NCBI GenBank assembly: GCA_900317055.1
Contig: ONFF01000023.1
Coordinates: 1-55,784 of the forward strand
Length of the DNA stretch: 55,784 nt
DNA from: an uncultured Bacteroidales bacterium
GTDB lineage: Bacteria > Bacteroidota > Bacteroidia > Bacteroidales > F082
Reading direction: 5' to 3'
Below the pieces are notes generated by a model. The model ran no database searches, had not been told where the DNA came from, and saw only the letters and a list, made by a program, of their open reading frames with translations. Positions 33,593 through 40,836 of this stretch are shown one piece after another (within the stretch, counting starts at the first letter, position 1; each line of letters opens with the position of its first letter). The position numbers and the translations under genes are program-made.

Positions 33593-34411
33593 TTAATGTT
33601 TAATGGTTTTTCCGCCCATGCGCAACTTGATGGCCGTCACCACCTTCTTCGTATAACGCGGGAAGTCGTTTTTCATAATCCAGTCGTAATAAGGTGGCTC
33701 CATACGGAACACATCTTCCACTCGCTTGCCCTTATGCTTTCCGAACATGAAGACCTCCTTGCCTTCCTCATCAAAGATGATTTGTCCCGAAAGGTCAGCA
33801 TTCTTATGATGTGCCGAAAACTCGGAAAGCTGCTTCATGTCGTTGGTTGGGCCCTGCGACTTGTTTCCTTTACCATCCTCGAAATCGACGCCTTGATATT
33901 TGTCAAGCATGGCGCGGAGCACATCGTATGTGGCCTTGGTATCGGCCATGGCACCATGCGCACCTTCCAACTCGGCATGACAGAAATAGCGGTAGGCGCT
34001 CTTCAGCGTTCGAGGTTCCATTTTCATGTAGATGTTCATCACATCGATGAAACCGCGGTCTTTAAGGTCGAAGTCATAATCCACACGGAGAAACTCCTCC
34101 ACCAGCATCGGCAGGTCGAATTTCAAGATGTTATAACCCGCCAAATCGGCGTTGCCGATGAACAAGGCGATTTCCTTGGCCTTTTCGCGAAAGGTGGGTT
34201 TGTCGGCCACCATCTCATCGGTATAGCCATGCACTGAAGTGGATTCCGCAGAAATGGGCATCTCAGGATTAAGCAGCCAAACGCGTTGTTCCTCTTCGCC
34301 GTTCACATTGATTTTAAGCACACTCATCTCCACGATACGATCGTGCGAAGTGTTCAGTCCGGTCGTCTCCAAGTCGAAAAAGGCTATGGGTCGTTTCAAA
34401 TTCAGTTCCAT
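33593..34411 (-). CDS. DnaQ-like (DEDD) 3'-5' exonuclease
   Basis: The protein is 272 aa. Exo I is FFDLETTGLN with D13 and E15; Exo II is GYNILKFDLPML; Exo III is HGAMADTKATYDV. These give the DEDDh set of metal-binding residues. The C-terminal 70 residues (FMFGKHKGKRVEDVF, then PYYDWIMKNDFPRYTK) form the small domain seen in exonuclease X-type proteins and DUF3820. It likely trims DNA 3' ends in repair or proofreading. A minus-strand TATTTTTG at 34432-34439 is its promoter, divergent from that of the next gene. Confidence 0.9.
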   Translation of the reverse strand: MELNLKRPIAFFDLETTGLNTSHDRIVEMSVLKINVNGEEEQRVWLLNPEMPISAESTSVHGYTDEMVADKPTFREKAKEIALFIGNADLAGYNILKFDLPMLVEEFLRVDYDFDLKDRGFIDVMNIYMKMEPRTLKSAYRYFCHAELEGAHGAMADTKATYDVLRAMLDKYQGVDFEDGKGNKSQGPTNDMKQLSEFSAHHKNADLSGQIIFDEEGKEVFMFGKHKGKRVEDVFRMEPPYYDWIMKNDFPRYTKKVVTAIKLRMGGKTIKH

Positions 34412-34431
34412 TGAATTAGTGATTTTGAGTG

Positions 34432-34480
34432 CAAAAATAGCATATAAAACGCTCCGATATTCATTTTTTTCCTACTTTTG
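34432..34480. promoter_or_regulatory. Divergent promoters: DnaQ-like gene (-) and DUF3276 gene (+)
   Basis: Minus-strand -7 box TATTTTTG at 34432-34439 lies 20 bases before the exonuclease ATG. Plus-strand -7 box TACTTTTG at 34473-34480 lies 54 bases before the DUF3276 ATG. The two share 33 bases of intervening DNA. Confidence 0.6.
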
Positions 34481-34534
34481 CCCCACTTTTCAGACAAAAA
34501 AGAACTATTAGAAAGTATCAAATTATTGAAAGAC

Positions 34535-34912
34535 ATGATGGAAGAAAATGAAATGAAAGAAAGAGAAGAGCTGTTCTCAAAGGCAGTGAAAGCAGGAAAG
34601 AGAACCTACTTTTTCGATGTGAAGTCAACCAAGAATGACGAAAAGTACATCACCATAACCGAAAGCAAGCGCCGTTTCGACGAAGGTCTGAACCGCTTCT
34701 TCTACGAGAAGCACAAGATTTTCCTCTATAAGGAAGACTTTGAGAAGGTCTCCAAAGGTCTCAACGATGCCATCAAATACATCGAAACCGGCGAATATCC
34801 TGCCGACTATTATGACCAACCCGAACCTCGCCATTTTGACCACCCGGAAGGCGAAAGCCACACCGAGATTGACAATGCCATCGACAAATGGTTCGACAGC
34901 TTGGACAAATAA
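34535..34912 (+). CDS. PUR-alpha-like DUF3276 protein
   Basis: The protein is 125 aa. ATG 34535 is chosen because the promoter box ends at 34480 and the family starts with M-E-E-N. The PUR-like core reads FSKAVKAGKRTYFFDVKSTK, then YITITESKRRF and KHKIFLYKEDFEKV. PUR-domain proteins bind single-stranded nucleic acid; the exact role of the Bacteroidetes members is not settled. The C-terminus (NAIDKWFDSLDK) is acidic. It is followed by its own terminator, so it is a single-gene unit upstream of parA. Confidence 0.85.
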   Translation: MMEENEMKEREELFSKAVKAGKRTYFFDVKSTKNDEKYITITESKRRFDEGLNRFFYEKHKIFLYKEDFEKVSKGLNDAIKYIETGEYPADYYDQPEPRHFDHPEGESHTEIDNAIDKWFDSLDK

Positions 34913-34933
34913 GTTTCAATCAACAAAAACACG

Positions 34934-34961
34934 AAGGTCGCAAGTTTTTGCGGCCTTTTTT
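34934..34961 (+). terminator. Rho-independent terminator after the DUF3276 gene
   Basis: The stem GGTCGCA/TGCGGCC (one G-U) with a short loop is followed by TTTTTT. It starts 22 bases after the stop codon. Confidence 0.85.
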
Positions 34962-34986
34962 GTTGCCCAATTTTAGCCGAGCAAAA

Positions 34987-35019
34987 ACTTATCAACAAAA
35001 CGATGAGCTGTTGATAACT
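34987..35019. repeat. Inverted TTATCAACA pair upstream of parA
   Basis: ACTTATCAACA and TGTTGATAAC form inverted arms (34987-34997 and 35009-35019) around an 11-base loop. TTATCAACA is one base from the DnaA-box consensus TTATNCACA. It lies between the DUF3276 terminator and the parA promoter. Confidence 0.6.
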
Positions 35020-35056
35020 TTCGTTTCGACGCGGCAATAATTCCCTCCAAAACTCG

Positions 35057-35064
35057 TACTTTTG
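35057..35064 (+). promoter_or_regulatory. Promoter -7 box of parA
   Basis: TACTTTTG, 21 bases before ATG 35085. It excludes the TTG at 35076 as a likely start. Confidence 0.6.
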
Positions 35065-35084
35065 TAGCGAAATTTTTGATAGAT

Positions 35085-35864
35085 ATGGGAAAGACAATAG
35101 CGATTGCAAATCAGAAAGGTGGCGTGGGCAAAACCACTTCCGCCATTAACCTCGCGGCCAGTTTGGCCGTTCTCGAATATAAGACCCTCCTTATCGATGC
35201 CGACCCTCAAGCCAACGCGACTTCGGGCGTGGGCATCGACCCGAGAAGTGTGGAGACGAGCATCTACGAATGCATCATCGACCAGGTGGATCCAAAAACC
35301 GTCATCACCGAAACCGAGACGCCCAACCTTTTCCTATTACCAGCCCATATCGACCTCGTTGGAGCCGAAATTGAGATGATCAACCTGCCCGAGCGCGAGC
35401 TGATGATGAAAAAACTGCTCGCTCCCATCAAAAAGGAGTATGATTTCATCATCATCGACTGTTCGCCCTCGTTGGGTTTGGTCACGGTCAACTCTCTCAC
35501 CGCTTCCGACTCGGTCATCATCCCCGTGCAATGCGAGTATTTTGCCCTCGAAGGTTTGGGCAAGCTGCTCAACACCATCAAGATCGTGCAGACCCGCCTC
35601 AATCCCGACCTGGAGATTGAAGGCATATTGCTCACCATGTTCGACACTCGCCTTCGCCTTTCGAAGCAAGTGGTTGAAGAAGTCAAGATGCACTTCCAAG
35701 ACATGGTGTTCAATACCATTATCAACCGCAACACCCGCCTAAGCGAGGCACCCAGCTTCGGTAAGACCATCGTCATGTACGACGCCAACAGTACGGGAGC
35801 CATCAACTATCTCAACTTAGCACGCGAGATCCTCGAAAAGAACAACCTAACCAACAAAGACTAA
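35085..35864 (+). CDS. parA: Chromosome partitioning ATPase ParA (Soj)
   Basis: The protein is 259 aa from ATG 35085, chosen by its distance from the promoter box and because it begins MGKTIAIANQKGGVGKTTSA, as usual. The deviant Walker A KGGVGKTT, the DADPQANAT switch, the Walker B FIIIDCSPSLG and the C-terminal RLSEAPSFGK motif are all intact. It binds DNA non-specifically as an ATP dimer and moves ParB-parS complexes. ParB follows after 6 bp, so the pair is one operon. The short N-terminus is typical of chromosomal ParA; the plasmid type carries an extra HTH. Confidence 0.97.
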   Translation: MGKTIAIANQKGGVGKTTSAINLAASLAVLEYKTLLIDADPQANATSGVGIDPRSVETSIYECIIDQVDPKTVITETETPNLFLLPAHIDLVGAEIEMINLPERELMMKKLLAPIKKEYDFIIIDCSPSLGLVTVNSLTASDSVIIPVQCEYFALEGLGKLLNTIKIVQTRLNPDLEIEGILLTMFDTRLRLSKQVVEEVKMHFQDMVFNTIINRNTRLSEAPSFGKTIVMYDANSTGAINYLNLAREILEKNNLTNKD

Positions 35865-35870
35865 CACGCC

Positions 35871-36761
35871 ATGCCTGACAAAAACAGAAAATCATTGGGT
35901 CGCGGCCTCGACAGCATACTTCAAAGTCCCGAAACCGACATCACTAGCAAAGACATCAGCGGCGATTTCGTGGCTGGTGCCATCGCTGAAATCGACATCG
36001 ACCAAATCGAGACCAACCCATTCCAGCCCCGCACCGAATTCGACGAAACCGCTTTGCGCGAACTGGCGCAATCCATCAAGGAACAAGGTGTGATTCAACC
36101 CGTTACGGTCAGAAAGCTTGGCTATAATAAATACCAACTCATCTCGGGTGAACGCCGTCTGAGAGCCTCCAAGATGGCCGGACTCGCCAAGATTCCCGCC
36201 TTCATTCGCGTGGCCAACGACGAGCAGATGCTTGAGCTCGCCTTGATTGAGAACATTCACCGCGAGAACCTCAACGCCATCGAAGTGGCCATCTCCTACC
36301 AACGCCTCATCGATGAGTGCAACCTCACCCAAGAGGAAGTGAGCGAGAAGGTAGGCAAGAGCCGTAGTGCCGTAGCCAACTTCTTGAGACTATTGAAGTT
36401 GCCCGCAGAAATACAGCTTGCCATTCGCGACGGACACATCAGCATGGGTCACGCACGCGCCCTCATCAACATCAACGATAAGGAAGAGCAACTGAAACTG
36501 CTCCAACAAATCATCATGGACGAGATGAATGTGCGCCAGACCGAGGAATTGGCAGAAAAGGCCAAAAATCCTGAGGCCAAGGAAAGAAAGCAGACCAATT
36601 TCATCCCCGAGCATTTCAAGAGCAAAATCAAGAAGCTGTCGCAAACCCTCAACACCAAAGTGAAGGTGAAACGCGACATCAAAGGTCATGGCAGCGTGGT
36701 CATTGACTTCAAGGACGAAGCCGAGTTTGACCGCATCATGGAGCTGTTCGGCAACAAATAA
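35871..36761 (+). CDS. parB: Chromosome partitioning protein ParB (Spo0J)
   Basis: The protein is 296 aa. The N-terminal CTPase motifs are IETNPFQPRTEFDE (box I region) and GERRLRASKMAG, with ENIHRENLNAIE after them (boxes II-III). The HTH, TQEEVSEKVGKSRSAVANFL, follows at about 145-165 and binds parS. A short C-terminal dimerisation domain ends at VIDFKDEAEFDRIMEL. It loads at parS as a CTP-driven clamp. I see no full 16-bp parS palindrome in the window; one 12-bp match is at 11829-11840. It is second in the parAB operon, and DUF5683 starts 7 bp after it. Confidence 0.96.
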   Translation: MPDKNRKSLGRGLDSILQSPETDITSKDISGDFVAGAIAEIDIDQIETNPFQPRTEFDETALRELAQSIKEQGVIQPVTVRKLGYNKYQLISGERRLRASKMAGLAKIPAFIRVANDEQMLELALIENIHRENLNAIEVAISYQRLIDECNLTQEEVSEKVGKSRSAVANFLRLLKLPAEIQLAIRDGHISMGHARALININDKEEQLKLLQQIIMDEMNVRQTEELAEKAKNPEAKERKQTNFIPEHFKSKIKKLSQTLNTKVKVKRDIKGHGSVVIDFKDEAEFDRIMELFGNK

Positions 36762-36768
36762 TCCGACC

Positions 36769-37413
36769 ATGCCCCGCCGTTTCCTCATCCTAATCGGCAT
36801 GGCTATGCTGCTCGGTTTCGCGAAAGCCGAAGCGCAGAATGTCGTATTCGATACGGTGGGCAACGCTATCATCACTGCCGACACTATCGTGAAGCAACAC
36901 AAGTCGGCCAAAACCGCCAAAGCGAAAAAGCCACATAGTCCACAGAAAGCCACTATACTGTCGGCATGTCTTCCTGGACTAGGGCAAATATACAACCACA
37001 AATGGTGGAAGGTGCCTATCGTCTATGCTGGACTTGGTGGCATTGGTTATTTGGCCTACAGCAACTACTACGAGTACCAATCCTACCTCCATGCCTACGA
37101 ATTCAAGACTGGAGACCTGCCCGAAGGCGCGACACTTAACGCACACGAGACCGAATTGGCCAACAAATACGCCGACAGCCAGTTGCAGACCTACAAGGAA
37201 TCCTACCGCCGCAACTTCGAGTTGTACAGCATCCTGACCGTAGCCTGGTATGGATTGAACATCCTTGACGCCTGCGTCGACGGACACCTCTACAACTACG
37301 ACATCAGCGACGACCTCAGCCTCAGTGTGGATCCATACCTTCGGCCCACTGAGCAGCCAATCATGATGCCACAATACGCCCAAGTCGGGCTTTCGTTTCA
37401 ATTGAATTTTTAA
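36769..37413 (+). CDS. DUF5683 domain protein, exported or membrane
   Basis: The protein is 214 aa from ATG 36769; the frame extends further upstream, but that part overlaps parB and lacks a signal. The signal peptide is MPRRFLILIGMAMLLGFAKA. The conserved core reads KATILSACLPGLGQIYNHKWWKVPIVYAGLGGIGYL, a pattern that recurs just downstream of parB in Bacteroidetes genomes. One or two further hydrophobic segments suggest a membrane protein. Function is not known. It is followed by dapB after 6 bp, so parA, parB, this gene and dapB probably form one operon. Confidence 0.85.
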   Translation: MPRRFLILIGMAMLLGFAKAEAQNVVFDTVGNAIITADTIVKQHKSAKTAKAKKPHSPQKATILSACLPGLGQIYNHKWWKVPIVYAGLGGIGYLAYSNYYEYQSYLHAYEFKTGDLPEGATLNAHETELANKYADSQLQTYKESYRRNFELYSILTVAWYGLNILDACVDGHLYNYDISDDLSLSVDPYLRPTEQPIMMPQYAQVGLSFQLNF

Positions 37414-37419
37414 CAGACT

Positions 37420-38130
37420 ATGAGAATCGCTATTATCGGATACGGAAAGATGGGCCACGAGGTGGAGAAAGCCGCACTCGCCCGTCAGCATGAAATTGTC
37501 GTCACCATCGACAACCCTCAGGAATGGGAAGAACGCATCGAAAAACTGAAACAGGCCGATGTCGCCATCGACTTCAGCCAACCCGACCAGGTGGTCGGCA
37601 ATATCAACCGTTGCTTTGACTTGCATATTCCGATTGTGGTGGGCACAACGGCCTGGCAGGACCATTTCGAGGAAATCAAGGCAAGGTGCTTGGCTGAGAA
37701 GCAAAGCCTGTTCACTGCGCCCAATTTCAGCATCGGGATGAACATCATGTTCTTGCTCAACAAGCAGCTGGCGAAGTATGCGGAAAAGTACGGTTACCAG
37801 CTCTCGATGGCGGAGACCCACCACATCCATAAACTCGACAAGCCCAGTGGAACCGCCGTGAAGTTGGCCAACGACATTCTTTCCGTCAACCACGACTACG
37901 ACCATTGGAGCATCGAAGAGCCCGCCGAGCACACCTTATATATTAAAGTGACCCGCGAAGGCGAGGTGAACGGCATCCATAGCGTTATGGCCGAGTCCCC
38001 TGCCGACAAAATCACGCTCACCCATGAGGCTTTTAATCGCCAAGGATTCGCCATGGGCGCCCTTGCCGCCGCCGAGTTCCTAATGGGGAAGACGGGGGTG
38101 TTTGGAATGGAGGATTTGTTTGGGGAATAA
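37420..38130 (+). CDS. dapB: 4-hydroxy-tetrahydrodipicolinate reductase
   Basis: The protein is 236 aa and complete. The N-terminal Rossmann motif IAIIGYGKMGHEVEKAA binds NAD(P)H; EIVVTIDN carries the acidic discriminator. The C-terminal domain has the catalytic ETHHIHKLDKPSGTA with His-His and Lys, and the dimer motif VTREGEVNGIHSV. It reduces the dihydrodipicolinate precursor in lysine and diaminopimelate synthesis. It is fourth in the parAB operon. Its last 303 bp recur, diverged, at 39488-39790 after the next gene. Confidence 0.96.
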   Translation: MRIAIIGYGKMGHEVEKAALARQHEIVVTIDNPQEWEERIEKLKQADVAIDFSQPDQVVGNINRCFDLHIPIVVGTTAWQDHFEEIKARCLAEKQSLFTAPNFSIGMNIMFLLNKQLAKYAEKYGYQLSMAETHHIHKLDKPSGTAVKLANDILSVNHDYDHWSIEEPAEHTLYIKVTREGEVNGIHSVMAESPADKITLTHEAFNRQGFAMGALAAAEFLMGKTGVFGMEDLFGE

Positions 38131-38184
38131 TCATTCCCACCTGTTCTCCGTTTTTACAACGAATCATCAAAACAGCAATCCGTT

Positions 38185-39459
38185 ATGAAAAAAAGTATTT
38201 GCCTTTTAGTCTTTGTGCTTATCCTCTGCGCTTCAATCACTTCGTGTTTACAATCCACCTCCAATCCGATGGAAAAGGCCGCTCCGTATTTCGAGAACAT
38301 GAAGAAAGTCTCGGATTCGGACAACGGCACTTTGTGGGGCAAAACACTATATGGCCCATCAATGTTTGTCGATGTGCAAACGCGTAATCTCGTTGCTAAT
38401 CAGCAAAACAAGGAAAACACTTTAGAGCGAAAGGGGAACTTGTTTTTCGGACAGCTTCCTGAGGACATCATTATTGCAAACACCAAATTCAATTATTGCG
38501 GTGAGGATTGGACATGCGTGATTTGGGACAGCGACCGTGATTTGCAATTCGCAACCCAAATTCTGATTCATGAAAGCTGGCACCGCATTCAGGATGAGAT
38601 CGGTCTGCCTGCCTGTGGGTCTTCAAACCAATACCTTGATGAAACCGAAGGTGAATTGCTTTTGAAGCTTGAACTGACCATTTTGAATAGTCTACTGCAA
38701 GATGATTCCAAAGACCTTGCAGAAGGCTTGCGCGATGCGATGACGGTGCGTAAATATCGCCAAACCCTATTCCCCAACGGCAACGAGAACCAATTCGAAT
38801 GCCACGAGGGCATGGCCGAATACACCGCCTTCAAACTTCTACCTTTGGATAACGAGAAAATCAGGAAAGACTTGGTCGCAGCCGCTATTACGAAAGGCAT
38901 GGACAATAACGGCTTCAGCAATTCATTCGCCTATCTTACAGGCCCTGCTTATGGTCTTTTCCTTGATGAACTCGTGCCCAATTGGAGGAACAGCATTTGC
39001 GCAGGCAAAACCCTTCCCGATGTGATTTCGACTATTGTTCCAATACCCGATACCGTTGATGTTGAAGAAATCGAAGCGATAACAGCTCGCTACAACGCGA
39101 CTGAATATCTCAGCAAGGAAAGAACCCGTCTCGAAGCCCGTGACAAGGAAGATGCCACCTTGAGAGCGCGTTTCGCCGATTCGAAGTGGTTGTTGATTCC
39201 CAACGACAGCATTGAGTTCGGTTTCAATCCTGGTGAGCGGCTTGTCGCCTACGACACTATCGGCGTGATTTACACAACGATGCAATTGTCAGGCAAGTTC
39301 GGCACTTTAGAAGTCCACAATGGCATCCTCTGCACCAACAACTGGTCGTGTTTCATCATACCTTATTCCGAAGGCCATTGCGATGCCAAGATTTCGTTGG
39401 CTCCAGGCTATGCCATAGAAACGGTGGATGAGAAGTGTTATTCGGTGGTGAAGAAATAG
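38185..39459 (+). CDS. Putative zinc metallopeptidase lipoprotein (HExxH)
   Basis: The protein is 424 aa. The lipoprotein signal MKKSICLLVFVLILCASITSC gives Cys21 for lipidation. The zincin motif H-E-S-W-H lies in QILIHESWHRIQDEIG near residue 133, with a possible third ligand region downstream in HEGMAEYTAFKLL. The protein ends in a small beta-domain with two Cys pairs (CTNNWSCF). It looks like a periplasmic or surface zinc protease. I recognise no named family. Position is notable: it sits between the complete dapB and a 303-bp diverged copy of the dapB 3' end, as if it had been brought in there. Confidence 0.65.
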   Translation: MKKSICLLVFVLILCASITSCLQSTSNPMEKAAPYFENMKKVSDSDNGTLWGKTLYGPSMFVDVQTRNLVANQQNKENTLERKGNLFFGQLPEDIIIANTKFNYCGEDWTCVIWDSDRDLQFATQILIHESWHRIQDEIGLPACGSSNQYLDETEGELLLKLELTILNSLLQDDSKDLAEGLRDAMTVRKYRQTLFPNGNENQFECHEGMAEYTAFKLLPLDNEKIRKDLVAAAITKGMDNNGFSNSFAYLTGPAYGLFLDELVPNWRNSICAGKTLPDVISTIVPIPDTVDVEEIEAITARYNATEYLSKERTRLEARDKEDATLRARFADSKWLLIPNDSIEFGFNPGERLVAYDTIGVIYTTMQLSGKFGTLEVHNGILCTNNWSCFIIPYSEGHCDAKISLAPGYAIETVDEKCYSVVKK

Positions 39460-39487
39460 ATGATTTGGCATAGGATATTGGTATTCC

Positions 39488-39790
39488 CACAAGTTGAACA
39501 AGCCCAGTGGCACCGCTGTGAAACTGGCCAATGACATCCTTTCCGTCAACCACGACTACGACCAATGGAGCATTGAAGAGCCCGCCGAGCACACCTTATA
39601 TATTAAAGTGACCCGCGAAGGCGAGGTGAACGGTATCCACAGTGTCATGGCCGAGTCGCCTGCCGACAAAATCACGCTCACCCATGAAGCCTTCAACCGC
39701 CAAGGTTTTGCCATGGGGGCTCTTGCCGCAGCAGAGTTCCTTGTTGGGAAGACGGGGGTGTTTGGGATGGAAGATTTGTTTGTGGAATGA
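39488..39790 (+). pseudogene. Diverged copy of the 3' end of dapB (last 101 codons)
   Basis: Aligned without gaps to 37828-38130. By my count 28 codons differ silently and four change an amino acid (D to N, H to Q, M to V, G to V); the stop is TGA instead of TAA. Bases at about 39562-39622 are almost identical. The first codon in common is the His before K-L-(D/N)-K-P; the upstream Rossmann domain is absent. A short open frame with ATG does exist, but a product without the cofactor domain should have no activity. The silent pattern means this stretch evolved as part of a working dapB before it was cut. Confidence 0.85.
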
Positions 39791-39862
39791 CATTGCTTCG
39801 CAAGAAATCTTTCAAAATCAGATAAAAATCATTCAAAAATCACTTTGATTTGAAATAATTTG

Positions 39863-40101
39863 TACTTTTGCCTTCGATTGTTCGGGGAGACATCCGAGCA
39901 GTTGAAGGCAATTTGTGCTTGTATCTCAGAGTACTAAATCTGGAAAATTCAGTGAGGAGATAAAGGACAGTTTGCCCGCCTTTTGTGCATCCGATTAGTT
40001 TATCTAACCGAGCATAGAGGCTAGGTAAACATGTGCTGTTTTCTTACGAAGGTTTTCCAGAGCCTGTACTCTAAAACTAGTGCATTTCAAGTTTCCTAGC
40101 C
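39863..40101 (+). ncRNA. Candidate structured non-coding RNA with its own promoter
   Basis: No coding frame is present. The promoter box TACTTTTG lies at about 39861-39868, with TTTG near 39842 as -33. Directly after it a stem of up to 16 bp forms (GCCTTCGATTGTTCGG with CCGAGCAGTTGAAGGC, several G-U pairs, loop GGAGACAT). A second stem CTTGTATCTC/GAGATAAAGG and a third around 39994-40016 follow. A long hairpin GGCTAGG-AAAC...GTTT-CCTAGCC (about 40019-40101) with ATGTGCTGTTTT pairing to AAAACTAGTGCAT closes the set. The tmRNA, SRP and RNase P core motifs are absent. 6S-like RNA or the Bacteroidales-1 motif are the first things to compare it with. The 3' end is uncertain: no T-run terminator is seen. 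Confidence 0.5.
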
Positions 40102-40181
40102 TTCTTGTGTACAATCGTAAACCTGCCGAGTCGGGGAAGCAATAGGTGGGAATTGGAACCGTCACGAAACTTGAGAAAAGC

Positions 40182-40816
40182 ATGGACGACAATACGCGAA
40201 ACACAAGAAATAAAGAATGCATAGAAGAGATCATCCGTAACACTTTCGAGGCAATTCAAGATGCATACAATTATCAAACAGAAAATGCTCCAAAACTTGA
40301 TTCTCCAAATAGGCAAAGATTGAGCCGCATTGTTTTTCCACAAAAACGAGATGACACGACACGTATCAGCGAACAAGAACTTCGTTTCGTTTTTGTTGAA
40401 CAAATGAATAAGAAAATCAACGAAGGTTGGGATGTGTTCTATTCCGTTGAGACCCCAACTCGTGATCCCTATAAAGGATTTCGTAAAGGAGAAACTCCAA
40501 GGCAAGATGAAAGCGGTCGTTCAGGAGAATTTGACTTAGTTATCTTCAATAATCGGCTGGAGCGAATTGCACTCATTGAGTTCAAAGCCAATAACGCTTC
40601 AGACCATGAACACTTGAAAGATTTTGTCAAATTAAACAACCCGAAAGAAGGAGATGTACTCAGATATTTCATCGAAATAGTCAAGTCTTATGATATGGGC
40701 ACACTTTCAAGCCTTCGGAGCAAAACGGATGGTAACAAACCAATATTCAGGTGTTGGTCATTGGATGAGGGAAAGGATATTACGAAAGACATTTGTGCAG
40801 CAACAATTAAGGAATA
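40182..40816 (+). CDS. Putative PD-(D/E)XK nuclease-like protein
   Basis: The protein is 211 aa. ATG 40182 is preferred over an in-frame GTG at 40146. The core of the PD-(D/E)XK fold is visible as SGEFDLVIF (D118), then ERIALIEFKANNA (E133-F-K135), with a possible N-terminal Glu helix SEQELRFVFVEQ (about 63-74). The rest is polar and helical. No family name is recognised, but the motif suggests a nuclease of restriction or repair type. It is directly preceded by the structured RNA candidate and followed after 20 bp by the surface lipoprotein gene. This block looks like acquired DNA. Confidence 0.6.
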
Positions 40817-40836
40817 AAACATTAAACACTATTGCA

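Noticed and set aside
39494-39790. 98-aa frame as a functional small gene
   Set aside because: It is the dapB C-terminal part without the cofactor domain; better described as a gene remnant.
39863-40101. RNase P RNA, tmRNA or SRP RNA
   Set aside because: The conserved RNase P core (GGAAAGTCC type), tRNA-like tmRNA ends and SRP tetraloop region are not found.
39863-40816. Retron or TnpB/omega-RNA system
   Set aside because: The neighbouring protein has no reverse transcriptase (xxDD) or RuvC motifs; only a PD-(D/E)XK-type core is visible.
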